DNA of 64,000 nucleotides from positions 68,607,022 to 68,671,021 of the forward strand of contig OZ020306.1 of the NCBI GenBank assembly GCA_963971305.1, written 5' to 3'. Below the pieces are notes generated by a model. The model saw only the letters and a program-made list of their open reading frames with translations, had not been told where the DNA came from and searched no databases. The stretch is from Arcuatula senhousia (taxonomy: Eukaryota > Mollusca > Bivalvia > Mytilida > Mytilidae). The translations under genes were made by a program, and so were the position numbers. Positions 24,301-32,322 of this stretch are shown here, piece by piece. How positions within the stretch are numbered: position 1 is the stretch's first letter; every line of letters starts with the position of its first letter.

Positions 24301-26964
24301 ATAACCACTTATACTGAAAAGAAATGAGTCCTATTTTTAAAGGTTACATGTAATTCCACCATGTGTTTTTGTCATTTCGAAATGGTCTATTACATATATA
24401 ATCTGTGGAATGATTGTAATTAAATGCTGCTTGAGTAGACATCCTAATTTATTCGGGTAACTTCAAACTGCTTACAATTACTGCCTATCGCTACACTAAA
24501 ACCATAAGTAGTAAAATTTTCAACCACAAAAAGGCATTGCAGGACCTAAACATTGAAGAATATCTAAAGTCCCCTCTGACATGTGATTGCTATGCTTCTC
24601 CCTTTGTCTATGGTCCATCTGGTCATGTCATCACGGGTGATCTTAAGATAATTGAAAATGATTTATTACGTAATGTGGTTTCCCATGGACCTAAATTCAG
24701 GGAACCGCAACGTATAAATTGGAATCATAACTTTAAGATCATCATGGACGCTGTGGAGGACTATGCTAGAGCCTGGATAAAGAGGGAAAAGGACCAAGAA
24801 CCAGAGCTTGAATCACTGTCGGACTGGGTAAGGACTATCCGATCTCTTGTACGAAGCCGAATAGACAAACTTCGCAAATGTGTGAACCCCCGGCCTTCTT
24901 CTGTATTTTGAGATCGTGAAGCTCTCAATTGTCTCTCTTCCTTACATGACAGGTATGTTGTCACGCAAGCAGACAAGGCTTCCAATAATATAGTTTTTGT
25001 ATGTAAAGCACATTATTACAATTGTCTAATAAAAGAACTAGGCATTGATGGTAATACTTCCGCTAGTGCTACATACACACGGACTACATTTAACAAAGAT
25101 GAAATCATAGCCAACCATAGCTCCTTTATGTCCTCTTTCGATATTCCAATGAAAGAGGAACATAAAGAGTTACCATATTTGTACTGGATACCTAAACTTC
25201 ACAAAAATCCGTACAAAGAAAGGTATATAGCTGGATCTTCATCATGTTCAACTACAGAGCTGTCCGTTCATTTAACTAAAATCTTGTCTGCTGTCAAAGA
25301 AGGTCAACAAGCATACTGCGACACTATTTATAATCGTAGTGGAATTAACCATATGTGGATTTTGAAAAACTCAAAAGATTTGTTAGATCATTTTAAATGT
25401 AGATCATTTTCTGAGGTTCACTCTTTGAAAACGTTCGATTTTTCAACTTTATACACTACCTTGCCACACGAAAAACTAAAATTTCGCCTGAAAAAACTTC
25501 TCGAAAAAGCCTTTTCAAACTCAAGGAATTTTGTTGTTTTGGGTTATAATTCTACATTCTTTTCCAAAACATCTTTTAAAGATAAAATTTGTTACACACT
25601 GGAACAAGTTTGCAGTATGCTTGATTTCCTCATTGACAACATATTTGTCACCTTCGGAGGAGAGATTTTTCAACAACAAATCGGCATTCCAATGGGCACA
25701 AACTGTGCTCCTCTCCTTGCCGATTTGTTTTTATACTCTTACGAGACTGAATTTCTTCAGGGACTCGTAAAGAACAAGAAGATGAAAGAGGCACGGTCAT
25801 TTAATCTTACATTCAGATATATTGATGATGTCCTTTCTGTCAATAACACTTCATTTGGTAGTTGGATTCCTTCAATATATCCTCCGGAATTGGAGATTAA
25901 AGAGACCAACGAATCTAATTGCTTCACGTCTTTCTTGGATTTGCACCTCGAATTTGACCCAGGTGGTCATCTCAGTACAAAAATTTACGATAAACGAGAC
26001 GATTTTAATTTTCAAATTATTAATTTTCCTAATCTACAGAGCAATATACCTACTTCTCCTGCATACGGTGTTTATATTTCTCAACTTATTCGATATGCCA
26101 GAGCTTGCACACATTTCACAGATTTTTTTATCAGACACCGGTTTCTTCGTGACCGACTTTTGAAACAGGGCTATAAGAAAATACGTCTCATACGATCACT
26201 AAAAAAATTCTTTCTTCGTTATCAGCCACTAGTAGAAAAGTTCAAAATTGAGTTAAAAGATATGATAGTTAATTGTTTTAATTAGTGTTTGACTGGTCTG
26301 CTGTACTGAGATGATCACCTCAATATCCCTATTGTGTCTCACAACTATGTTGTGTTCTATGGTCATTACCGAATCCTAAGATCGCAATGGAAGAGGGAGG
26401 TTTGGCGCCATAAAACCTGGTTTAACCCACCATTTCGTTTGAAATGCCTGTACCAAGTCAGGACCATTGCGATCCACCAGTTCTACGGTATGACTGATTC
26501 GTTTTTGTCATTTTCTCTGGACTATGAGATTGATCATTCAAGTTCGGTAGTTTTGTTATTACCTTTATTTACTATGATAAGCTTTTTCTATGATAAATTT
26601 TGACCAGGCCCATGACTTATTCAACTTGACATGCTGCTTAATGCAAAAAGCTGACACAATTTAAACGATGGCCAAGGCGGTAAATTCGTTAGTCTAAAAT
26701 GTTTTTTATCGTTATCTAATTTTGACCTATATTTCAGATATCCTGATATTTTCTACAAACAAGAGAGAATCGGCTGTTGTGTGTTTCCGTATATGCCAAG
26801 GTTTTGGTCTAACCATCGTGTTCCTATCGTCACTGTGGCTGTCACTGCTCTACAAGGTCGCCATGGTGGGAGCCACGCTCGTGTTTGGTGTGATGGGATA
26901 CATGCTGTTAGAGGTTACAAATAATCCTGTGACACCTATGGATCCAGAACCTTTCCCGTTATAA
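5972..26964 (+). CDS. UNC-93-like membrane protein, last two exons
   Basis: Two exons join in phase: 5972-6103 and 26738-26964. The first encodes GFLITLGLLILLYVW (a membrane segment) and ATDAIWQSQIQ. The second continues NILIFSTNKRESAVV, two more hydrophobic segments (FGLTIVFLSSLWLSLLYK and VGATLVFGVMGYMLLEV) and ends PMDPEPFPL-stop. The W-x-x-x-D-A-x-W-Q-x-Q-I block before a cytosolic loop and the last two helices is typical of the UNC-93 branch of the major facilitator superfamily. Known members act at plasma or endosomal membranes, but the substrate of this one cannot be told. Upstream exons lie outside the window or were not recognised. The 20.6-kb intron holds an ISL2EU-type transposon, a Ty3 element and a Penelope-like copy, so its splicing is remarkable. 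The family call is mine from motif memory. Confidence 0.7.
6346..7280. other. Intronic sequence without recognised features
   Basis: This is part of the 20.6-kb UNC-93-like intron. I see no exon or clear repeat. Confidence 0.35.
7281..7890. mobile_element. 610-bp non-autonomous TIR element with CTA target duplication
   Basis: The left end reads ACAGGTTGGGGAGTATGCCC and the right end is its reverse complement (7871-7890). A CTA lies on both outer sides (7278-7280 and 7891-7893), consistent with a 3-bp target duplication as in PIF/Harbinger-type elements. The subterminal motif GGGTATTATCCTTG is repeated in both orientations near the right end. It has no coding capacity. Confidence 0.75.
8713..10721 (+). 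pseudogene. THAP-domain DDE transposase with one nonsense codon
   Basis: Three exons join in phase 0: 8713-9048, 9301-9480 and 9609-10721, about 370 codons in the last. Exon 1 encodes a THAP C2CH zinc finger: CCYGVCNS, then W-x-P-F-P, then YICSKHF. Exon 2 is a Lys/Pro-rich linker starting IDKMSRKRK. Exon 3 has a helix-turn-helix-like part (NQLVLTLMKLR, then ISLSTVSSIINTWIQ) and a DDE_Tnp_4-type catalytic core: IIDCSEIPIQ (first Asp), LVIADRGF (second Asp) and RIHVERAIERMKKF (Glu). A TAA at 10038-10040 interrupts the frame just before the catalytic core; the frame continues unchanged on both sides. The start at 8713 is chosen because the open frame upstream of it reads into the inverted repeat. 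Role: excision and insertion of the element, now probably inactive unless supplied in trans. Confidence 0.8.
10722..11286. other. Convergent 3' gap between the two transposon genes
   Basis: AT-rich, with several ACATGT/TGTACA-like words. It presumably holds both 3' UTRs and polyadenylation signals. I see no gene. Confidence 0.4.
11287..13909 (-). CDS. SAP-SWIM-YqaJ exonuclease of the DNA transposon
   Basis: Two exons, 13909-13743 and 12895-11287, join in frame to 591 residues plus stop. The donor is CAACG|GTGAGG and the acceptor TTGTAG|CTG. Exon 1 (start MAASDKIY) carries a SAP DNA-binding motif, VVELKRWLECRGLSTSGKK, at about residues 31-56. Near residue 215 is a SWIM zinc finger, CDCKASAMGRCNH. 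The C-terminal part is a YqaJ/lambda-exonuclease-type nuclease with LQYGKDNEDQAF, GCSPDGLI (metal-binding Asp) and VVEIKCPM (E-x-K). No stop or frameshift is visible, unlike the partner transposase. In this transposon group the protein is thought to assist DNA processing; that role is inference. It is convergent with the transposase, about 565 bp from its stop. Confidence 0.8.
12896..13742 (-). other. Intron of the YqaJ gene
   Basis: AT-rich, dense in short palindromic words such as ACATGT and TGTACA. I see no inserted element or gene. Confidence 0.5.
14187..14294. repeat. 108-bp hairpin, 45-bp arms
   Basis: The arm 14187-14231 and the arm 14250-14294 are reverse complements with one mismatch. 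The 18-bp GC-rich loop can itself pair (GGCGC against GCGCC). It looks like a foldback MITE. It lies about 200 bp right of the transposon end. Confidence 0.8.
14341..14518 (+). repeat. UNC-93 exon-end-derived monomers, left of the Ty3 insertion
   Basis: It contains CTTAGTCACCTTAAACATAG and GATCTTGCAATACCAGATAG, the same unit as around 5972-6345. The Ty3 element interrupts it at 14518/14519 and it resumes at 21791. Confidence 0.7.
14519..15130 (-). repeat. 3' LTR of the Ty3 element
   Basis: 612 bp with TG...CA ends. It includes a short (GA)n tract near 14850. The purine-rich GAGGTGATAAGGAA on - lies just inside it (15131-15144 on +), a candidate polypurine tract. Confidence 0.93.
15131..16105 (-). 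other. Ty3 internal region between pol stop and 3' LTR
   Basis: About 975 bp without an open frame of note. One copy of a 75-bp tandem duplication of the pol 3' end falls here (16031-16105). There is no envelope gene. Confidence 0.7.
16031..16180 (-). repeat. 75-bp tandem duplication across the pol stop
   Basis: Two nearly identical copies start at 16031 and 16106 on +, both beginning CTATGGAAGCTTATCAACC. The right copy contains the pol stop TAG (16106-16108). The unit is 25 codons long, so the second stop is in the same frame but unused. Confidence 0.85.
16106..20179 (-). CDS. pol: Ty3/gypsy Pol polyprotein (protease, RT, RNase H, integrase)
   Basis: The frame is open from 20179 to a TAG at 16106, 1260 codons after the first Met (19888) plus about 97 before it. 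Protease lies upstream of that Met: ALIDSGAEVSL (active site, about 20044) and later NVILGNDFL. RT follows with IDFRQLNKIT, YFTSLDLKSGYWQI and AIAYLDDILIYSK (YLDD about 373 residues after the Met). RNase H has FYLYTDASDLAIG. Integrase has an H-x-H...C-x-x-C zinc site (CITCQRRN), VGMDLSGPYP, LLTDNGTENV and SNAKVERFHR (D,D,E). The C-terminal tail is Ser/Asp/Glu-rich. It overlaps gag by 13 bases in the -1 frame, so it is probably made by -1 frameshifting near GAAAAC at the gag end. No break is seen. Confidence 0.93.
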   Translation of the reverse strand, partial: FGKLKRSFYKEAGKKSQKNQLPIKKINITGNPNSCLIKIEKLKYRALIDSGAEVSLINEKTFRTIKNKPKLSKAVLSLQSVNGSVLKILGCVELQFQMNGLKLKHLFYVVSNASRNVILGNDFLSKNGVRIYFDLKCIRIQKQYVPLQSDLHIASILRLPKKIVLKPQTVTTCNAKARNFHRDYAESKLYQVSAIDKGFISTQPGLLISNAIVNKNSKNNYPVLIVNNTSKTIALHKGSAVGKLDPINEVDVVNLKDLRHEGDSKRAQDVLKDLHVSDEHREIISKLIKENLDLFALKDTELGKTDILKMKIDTGDHPPVKLKPYRVPLHKRKIIDDAVDDMLNSGIIRKSRSPYAFPVVLTTKKDLTQRFCIDFRQLNKITKKNSFPLAHIDDILALLGNSQYFTSLDLKSGYWQIAMEESDKEKTAFVCHKGLFEFNVLPFGVCNAPGIFTEMMSVVLEGLNDYAIAYLDDILIYSKTKEEHLKHIQTVFDRLRQHHLKLKLKKCTFLQKETTYLGFVINDKGVQPDPQKVEAIKNLKPPTTVKEVRSLIGMTSFYRRFINKFSEIAEPIIKLTRKYAKFHWSEECDKAFAMIKETLSTLPLLVYPQLDKHFYLYTDASDLAIGACLTQYCDDVEAEKPIYFLSHRLSNTQTRWSTIMKEAYAIYYSLQKLHHLLHGAQFTIRTDHKPLKYLLESPMQNRQIQLWSLAIGGYQCTIEYISGDKNCADLMSRPILDNETDKPPKDDDNDIGPDISDNTFEINTINSNRFDPKQYASCEVNEDDVPSTSDLKFKTFNMLEEQEKDDEIVNIKKQLNQNTDNKKIQNRFILIDEIVYYISNPDSDAVLRLYIPQHLKEAVVKEYHDDFHMGVDKTYDLIRQKYYWPKMFKELNSYVSTCITCQRRNMKKHKPEQLITDIGPYPFAKVGMDLSGPYPVTLSGNKYIISFICLFSGWVESFPVPDKTADNVCHLLIEEIFPRYGQILELLTDNGTENVNYKVKETLEALNIHHIKTSFYHPQSNAKVERFHRTMHDVLAKKIKDDATTWDLYLNQTLAAIRFNVNESTKFSPFFLLYSRDVVLPIDNILKPRRKYTGEDMHKIALQQQHKSFLLVHKQQLKQKRRQAKYANAKCQDDHLQIGDPVYYKNHRKASKLHSNWNPYYRITDQITPVTFIIRNQLDGTTLKAHAEHLRLAKLEWEIPETTDKPLRKSTYVEPPPASSSESSSDSEDEVPLSKIAKKYKRERENSSDEEENIPLSELSRRLKQQQILKHRHNQSKSSSSEKEDKMDQDDNFIEDQNDDFIGEDEYEDDDDKMSIDLTSVKKIKIPVKKPKTENGNLTLLLNIMGEIGKKMVDKLP
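20167..21030 (-). CDS. gag: Ty3/gypsy Gag
   Basis: 287 residues starting MAEGIAQN, 148 bp inside the 5' LTR. The N-terminal two thirds match the retrotransposon capsid pattern (FEGDSKKFKVWMKSVE near residue 35). Two CCHC zinc knuckles follow: CFNCNKFGHIAKNC at about 227-240 and CWRCNKKGHIRRYC at about 263-276. It packages the RNA into particles. The stop TAA at 20167-20169 lies inside the open pol frame, which suits a -1 frameshift. Confidence 0.93.
   Translation of the reverse strand: MAEGIAQNILENLAAQMAGLTNVIGAQGIANTIQPFEGDSKKFKVWMKSVEKYATLTNVQGERIKAIAFQASKGSVSDFIQRYMRDHPDATWPAMKNELTLRFSEITDSAHALMLLKSVKQKTDETVQVYVERLIALAEEAYEGVQEGDGAAIERQLIGFFTDGLAHDYLKMKVMRDNPDTLQNAVTAAMNEQNLRKRFNLRARQENSTPAHHEPMEVDRYKSQKRCFNCNKFGHIAKNCRSNTTRVNTFSKVARTPLSEVVCWRCNKKGHIRRYCRVNLNKDNSEN
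21157..21167 (-). promoter_or_regulatory. Primer binding site of the Ty3 element
   Basis: Read on -, 11 bp inside the 5' LTR, is TGGTGCCGTGA. It is complementary to a tRNA 3' end ...TCACGGCACCA, which fits metazoan tRNA-His as I remember it. The 11-bp spacer is longer than usual. Confidence 0.65.
21179..21790 (-). repeat. 5' LTR of the Ty3 element
   Basis: This is the promoter-bearing LTR. It appears identical to the copy at 14519-15130 across all 612 bases. Confidence 0.93.
21791..22350 (+). repeat. UNC-93 exon-end-derived monomers, right of the Ty3 insertion
   Basis: Three or more degenerate units: TTGGCGATTTGCAATATCAG at about 21822, GATCTTGCAATTCCCGATAG at about 21945 and CTATCTGGCAACTCCAAAG at about 22074. 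Each is separated by the CATGCCTAAGTCAGC-type intronic part. Confidence 0.65.
22351..23216. other. Intronic sequence without recognised features
   Basis: AT-rich, part of the long UNC-93-like intron. No gene is visible. Confidence 0.35.
23217..23943 (+). mobile_element. Hairpin-ended element with 170-bp tandem core (Helentron-like, non-autonomous)
   Basis: It starts TGTCTCGCCTGTCGCAAC and ends with a hairpin (CTCGCCTTTTGCGAC...GTCGCAGGAGAGAC). Inside are about four units of roughly 170 bp, with clear starts at 23378, 23546 and 23716 (each GTGTAAAAT then AAAGTCAGTAGACCG). The design resembles the tandem-core elements known from oysters and mussels. The element at 42909-43494 has the same ends. 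Confidence 0.65.
24440..26284 (+). pseudogene. Penelope-like reverse transcriptase, nearly complete, one stop
   Basis: One reading frame runs from at least 24537 to a TAG at 26282-26284, broken only by a TGA at 24909-24911. The N-terminal part carries TCDCYASPFVYGPSGHVITG and GPKFREPQ. After the stop come VVTQADKASNNIVFV, WIPKLHKNPYKERYIAGSS, FDFSTLYTTLPH (motif A), QIGIPMGTNCAPLLADLF (motif B) and FRYIDDVLSVNN (YxDD). The thumb region ends in RLIRSLKKFF. It is more complete than the copy at 418-1644. No endonuclease domain is seen. A third, 5'-truncated copy lies inverted at 31276-31775. Confidence 0.78.
26285..26605 (+). repeat. 3' UTR of the second Penelope-like copy
   Basis: The segment after the stop (GACTGGTCTGCTGTACTGAG onward) is found again inverted at 31276-31594, directly after the end of the same RT frame. 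This confirms it as the native 3' UTR of this subfamily. Confidence 0.7.
26738..26964 (+). CDS. UNC-93-like, last exon
   Basis: Acceptor TATATTTCAG. It enters with two bases that complete the codon begun at 6103 (A + AT). It encodes two membrane segments and ends at TAA 26962-26964. See the gene entry. Confidence 0.75.
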
Positions 26965-27644
26965 ACGAATAAGGTTGGATATTTGTCAATAAGATCAAAA
27001 ATATGAAATCCTCTTTTTGACTACAAAGTAATGACAGGAAGCAAGTGGTAAATATTAGTTGGTCTATACTCAGTCAGAATAGAATCGAAGTGTGTTCCTA
27101 AGTGAAAGAGACCCCACTTAATGCTAGAACGTAATGGGACCAATAGAATCAATATTGCAATCGTACACGAATTACTTGTTAAAACACAAACTATGTACAC
27201 TTAACCACAAGATATATACTAATGAATTATGAAAAATTATCATGATTGATTAAACTTTTTCAAATAACCATGTTATACTTTTCTCCATCCCAAAGGAGCA
27301 TTCAAATGACAGACAAAAAGGCTGATCTTTCAAGCGAATTATCTTTGTTGTATATTTTGTATTTGATAACAATTATATTCTTTTTTCTATAATTTTCTTT
27401 ACATTTGTTAGCATCTTTTTATTGTGGTAGTTGCTTTAATGCTAAGTGATACAATATATACACCAAGTCCCAAAGTCTGTACTGTGATTACTAGAACTTG
27501 AAGTAAACAATTTTAAACTTTAGTTATAATATGTATAAATATGATTTTCACATTTTACACTAGATTATACTTGAATATTGCTTTGTTATATGCATTATGT
27601 AGTATATAATAAAATGTCAATGAAACAAACAATCTTGTTTCTTT
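26965..27644. other. Probable 3' UTR and downstream region of the UNC-93-like gene
   Basis: AT-rich; AATAAA-like words occur (e.g. TATAATAAAATG near 27607). No other feature is recognised. Confidence 0.4.
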
Positions 27645-27804
27645 CACAGGCGTTTGGGTCCAGGATTTTATTTTATTATAAATAACGTGTATATTCATTT
27701 CGTCTATATACTATTTCCACGTGGAAATAGTATATAGACGAAATGAAAATTTTTATATACACGTTATTTATAATAAAATAAAATCCTGGACCCAAACGCC
27801 TGTG
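27645..27804. repeat. 160-bp near-perfect palindrome
   Basis: The arms 27645-27720 and 27721-27804 are reverse complements. The only interruption is an 8-base AT-rich excess in the right arm. There is no loop: the centre is CCAC|GTGG. It probably derives from a foldback element or a palindromic duplication. Confidence 0.9.
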
Positions 27805-27869
27805 GTTTCTTTGTGTTTTTTTTAATTCTTTTTCTTAAAGTTGTTTGTGGTTGTTTCAATACTATATAT

Positions 27870-27946
27870 ATTGTACACATCGCCTTTATATAAACTATAT
27901 ACATTTAGTGGTGTTAGAGCGTAAACACCAACTCCCTCATTAATTT
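27870..27946 (+). repeat. Truncated 3' end of a (CACT)n-tailed SINE-like family
   Basis: GCGTAAACACCAACTCCCTC matches the end of the complete copy at 49241-49735 (GCGTAAAACACCAACTCACT). Only the 3' end remains. Confidence 0.5.
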
Positions 27947-28103
27947 ACTTACAGATTGTAGCCTATAAAATGCAAAAAATAAATGTTGGATGGACAAAAT
28001 AAAATTAAATTAGCAAAACGATATCTGATAAATGATCCGTCTTGAAGCACTTAATGTATTTGTATTGTACAGAAAAAAGCACGTTTAAAAGTCAAGAAGT
28101 TCC

Positions 28104-30375
28104 CAGGCGCCTGAATCGCTCACCTGGTTCTTTTCTTTAAGGGGTCATCTGACAACTTATACCTTATTGAGACTTTTGTGAAGCCTTTGTATAGAGCTGC
28201 ATGTTTAAGCAAGCACCATCTTTCTTTTCTCTGTATTAGTTTTCAATCTATAGGACAAAAACTTGAAGAAACACTATTTTTGACCTGTAAATGGCCATTA
28301 CCCCTATTAGGGGTGATCTATCAAGTTTGACCCAATGGAGACTTTTGTAGAGCTTAATGAGCTGAACATTTAAGCAAGCAAAAGCTTTTCTCTATCTGCA
28401 ATAGTTTTCATTTTATAGGGAACTAAGGGCTCCCAATAGCCTGAATCGCTCGCCTGCTATTCAATGATACTTATGAGCTGGATATTTTTTACGAAGGACT
28501 GCTACTCTGTGAAATGATCAATTTTAACTTTTTAAGGGAAACAACTCCTATCAAGAAAAGTCTTACAAATTTGATCCCATTACATAATTTTTAGATCTTT
28601 ATGTGCTTAACCATATGCAATTTAATTTTTTTAAATATCTTATACAGTTTTCAAGATATTGATCTAAAAAAGAAAATTTAAAAAAAAAACAGGAAAAAGA
28701 GCAATAACTCCTACAACCATTGTCAGATCTTCTTCAAAAGTTCAGGATAGGTAGATCTAGATGTGCTGGTCACTATTAATTCAAACAGAATTTTAATATC
28801 TGTTACCATTTTTATCAATTTGCAAAAACCTGCAATCTACCCTTATGTTCTATTTTTAGCCAAGGCGGCCATCCTTTTTGTCAAATCAAAATTTTGAACA
28901 ATATATTTGTAGAAGGCATATTACAAAACAACCCTCTCAAGTTTCATTACATTTGGCCAACCGGTTTTAGAGAGGAAGATTTTTGAAAAGTTGAACAAAA
29001 AGCTGTGAAAATGGTCAATTTTTACGATCTAAGGGGTGTTTTTCAAATATCTTGTAAAGTTTTCAAGATCTTGGTCTAAAAGAGTGCAAAATTTGGAAAA
29101 AAAATTAAAAAAAAGGGCAATAACTCCTACAACGATTGTTGGATTTTATTCAAAATTTCAGGGCAGGTAGATGAGCTGATTACTTTAACCCCGACCAGAA
29201 TTTTGATATCTGTTACAGTGTTACAAAACTGCAATTTACCCTTATGTTCTATTTTTAGCCATGGCGGCAATGTATTTTATCGAATCTTAATTTCGAACGA
29301 TAGTTTTCTAGCAGACATACTACAGATCAACCCTCTAAAGTTTCATGACATTTTGCCAAGCGTTTGAAAAGTTATAGAAAAAAAAACTGTGAAAATTGTC
29401 AACTTTTACCATCTAAGGGGTATAATTCCTACAGGAACGGTCCTACAACTTTGACTATGTTACAATTTTTGTAGATCTTGATGTGCTAAACCATATACAA
29501 TTTTTTTTTCAAATATCTTGTATAGTTTTCAAGATATTGTTCTAAAAAAGTGCAAAATTTGGAAAAAAAAGCAAGAAAAAGGGCAATTTCCTACAACGAT
29601 TGTTGGATTTTCTTCAAAATTTCAGGGCAGGTAGATCTTGATGTGTGGATCACTTTTTTCTTGCCAGAATTTTGATATCTGTTACGATTTTAGAGTAATT
29701 CGCAAATAACTGCAATTTACCCTTATGTTCTATTTTTACCCATGGTGGCCATGTTTTTTGTCAAATCAAAATTTCGAACGATAGTTGACAACGGACGCAA
29801 AGTGATGGCAAAAGCTAAAGAGGCTATTTTTGACCTGTAAAGGGCCATAACCCATCTAAGGGGTCATCTGACAACTTGGACCCAATAGGGATTTTTGAAG
29901 CGCTTAATGAGCTGAACATTTAAGCAAGCAACAGCTTTTCTCTATCTGCAATAGTTTTCATTCTATAGGATAAACACTTGAAAAATACGCTATTTTTTAC
30001 CTTTAAAGGGCCATAACCCCAATTAAGGTTCCTCTGACAACTTAGACCCAAAAGAGACTTTTGTAGAGCTTTTGATTCTGAGGAGCCTATGATCCTTCGG
30101 ATTTTTTCTGTTATGGTTGCTGAGTAATAAACCATTTTAAGTGGATTTACTCTATGTTCTATTTTTAGTAACACCAGCTATGTTTTTATCGAATCATTTC
30201 AAAATGAAGGTCGTTTGTTGCCAACATGTCATAAAGCATTCATGCAAAGTTTCAGTTAAGTTGGTTAAGTGGTTTCAGAGGAGAAGATTTTTTTTTAATT
30301 GTTAACCGACGACGGACGACGACGGACGCATAGTGATGGCATAAGCTCACATGGCCTTTGGCCAGGTAAGCTAAA
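28104..30375. repeat. 2.3-kb non-coding dispersed element with internal repeats
   Basis: The outer ends show inverted similarity: GCTCACCTGG at 28118-28127 and CCAGGTAAGC at 30362-30371. The inside is a mosaic of repeated blocks, for example GGGGTCATCTGACAACTT, TTTAAGCAAGCAAAAGCTT and TACCCTTATGTTCTATTTTT, each two or more times. A second left-end-like motif lies at 28430-28455. Inverted relatives of the same blocks occur at 61180-61530. No protein is encoded. Confidence 0.65.
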
Positions 30376-30530
30376 AAAACTCGAAAGGTCGTTAATTCTT
30401 TTTTTTGTCGAGATTATTTGTCTTATCAATGTCATCCAGGTTACAAGCAATAGTTTTAAGAAAGCCCAACATGCGTTTCGTCTATACAAATTCATCAGCG
30501 GTACTGTAAACAAAAAGTAGAACATTTTTA

Positions 30531-30830
30531 ACACATAGTTAATATAAGAAGCAAAGAGGCCCCAATGGGGCATTCGAGTGTCATAAGTCCGAAAGGGCAA
30601 CGACAAACCGGTAAACACGAACAAGAACAGCACGATGAAACTCAAAACACAAAATCGACCGAACGGAAATCAACAACACGAACTCATGACGTAACAAGAG
30701 TGAACTAAGGTGCTCCGGAAGAGTAAGCGGTTTCTGTCCGTCGTGTTCCTAATTTCCTATTCAGTGTGTCAAATCCGGTAAAGGATGACAAAACTCTACG
30801 ACAAACCAACATCTGCACTCCTTTGAGAAA
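30531..30830 (-). repeat. Inverted 3' UTR copy of the Penelope-like family
   Basis: The reverse complement follows 1650-1925 almost throughout, including ACTGGATTTGACACGCTG-like and CTTACTCTTCCGGAGCACCT segments. No RT is attached. Confidence 0.7.
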
Positions 30831-31275
30831 TAGAGATCCCATATTTGTCTACGAGTGCACGGTGTCTACTATATAATTTCTTGAGTGAAGACAGCAACCC
30901 TGGAGCAACATAACCCCGTGTTAGCAATATCTGTGTGAATATAATGCCACATGAGAGTCTAAAACATGACTAAGATCAACAGATACCTTAGATAGGAGGA
31001 AATTTAAAGGGTTTTTGAAATTTAGAAATTTACATGGATAATTTCAATGCTTTGGTGTATTCTTCCACACATGGTTGTTGATACATAGGAAAAGTCACTA
31101 GCAAAGCTAAGCATCAAGAGCCAGTGCAATTTTAATTTTCATTCAATAAAATTTAAAAGAAGGGATAAGGAGGAAATATGGACGACACGTTCACGTCATA
31201 TTTGTTAACATTAAAAACAACAGAACAAAGTAACAAATTGATTAGAGACCTACCTCCACTAAATTAATATTTCAC
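30831..31275. other. Non-coding stretch between repeat fragments
   Basis: No gene. The wording resembles dispersed bivalve repeats but I cannot name a family. Confidence 0.35.
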
Positions 31276-31775
31276 TACTGAAACGGACAAAGTTTACAAT
31301 AACAAAATAAAGGTAATAACAAAACTACCGAACTTGAATGATCAATCTCATAGTCCAGAGAAAATGACAAAAACGAATCAGACACACCGGATAATTGGTG
31401 GGTCGCAATGGTCCTGACTTGGTACAGGCATTTCAAACGAAATGGTGGGTTGAACCAGGTTTTATGGCGTCAAACCTCCCTCTTCCATTGCGATCTTAGG
31501 ATCCGGTAATGACCATAGAACACAACATAGTTGTGAGACACAATAGGGATATTGAGGTGATCATCTCAGTACAGCAGACCAGTCAAACACTAATTAAAAC
31601 AATTAACTATCATATCCTTTAACTCAATTTTGAACTTTTCTACTTGTGGCTGATAACGAAGAAAGAATTTTTTAGGGATCGTATGAGACGTATTTTCTTA
31701 TAGCCCTGCTCTAAAAGTCGGCCACGAAGAAATCGGTGTCTGATCAAAAAATCTGTGAAATGTGTAAAATTACAG
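31276..31775 (-). pseudogene. 5'-truncated Penelope-like copy, RT C-terminus plus 3' UTR
   Basis: On -, about 180 bp equal the end of the RT frame of the 24.4-26.3 kb copy. They are followed by the stop and the same 3' UTR (to 31276). The bulk of the RT is missing. Confidence 0.75.
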
Positions 31776-32036
31776 AACTCTCAAAATGGCAAGATTTTTG
31801 AGACATTCAGTATACAAGTTCTGTTCTTAGTATATACTTTTTCCATTCAATGAAGTAAGATTAAGAAAGTGTCCAGTAAAATAAAAATAAAATACACTTA
31901 ATCTTAAAAATAAACTTGAACTCTTTAACACCAATTATCAATTAACATGCCCAGTATATACCATGATTTGCAAGTAAATAATGTCCCATCAAGTGTTTTA
32001 ACTGTACTAGTGCTTGAGAAACTACATCAAATTTCT

Positions 32037-32322
32037 AAGTTTTGATGGGTGTGTGTGGGTGTTGGTGTTTAACGTCTTTTATCGACGCACCTGGGGCATG
32101 TAGGGCGGTCAGTTTTAATGGTGGAGGAAACCGGAGTACCCGGAGGAAACCACCGACCTTGGGCACGTAACTGACAAACTTAATCACGTACAGTTGGAAG
32201 AGTCCCTTTTTTGTTAAATACAAACGGGACTTGAACTCCAGCTTAGAGGTGATCGGCTAGTAATCAATAGAATGGTATTCATATTAGCGCCTTAGACCAC
32301 TTGGCCATCCAGGACCCTCTTA
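32037..32322 (-). repeat. V-SINE-type tRNA-derived SINE (RUDI-like)
   Basis: Read on -: a tRNA-like head with A box TGGCCAAGTGG (+ 32297-32307) and B-box region GGAGTTCAAGTCCC (+ 32226-32239). A conserved central core follows (GGTGGTTTCCTCCGGGTAC, then TCCGGTTTCCTCCACC; + 32124-32155), then a 3' part with GTTAAACACCAA. The core is the one I know from the V-SINE superfamily, of which RUDI is the molluscan member. It is transcribed by pol III and mobilised by a partner LINE. Confidence 0.75.
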
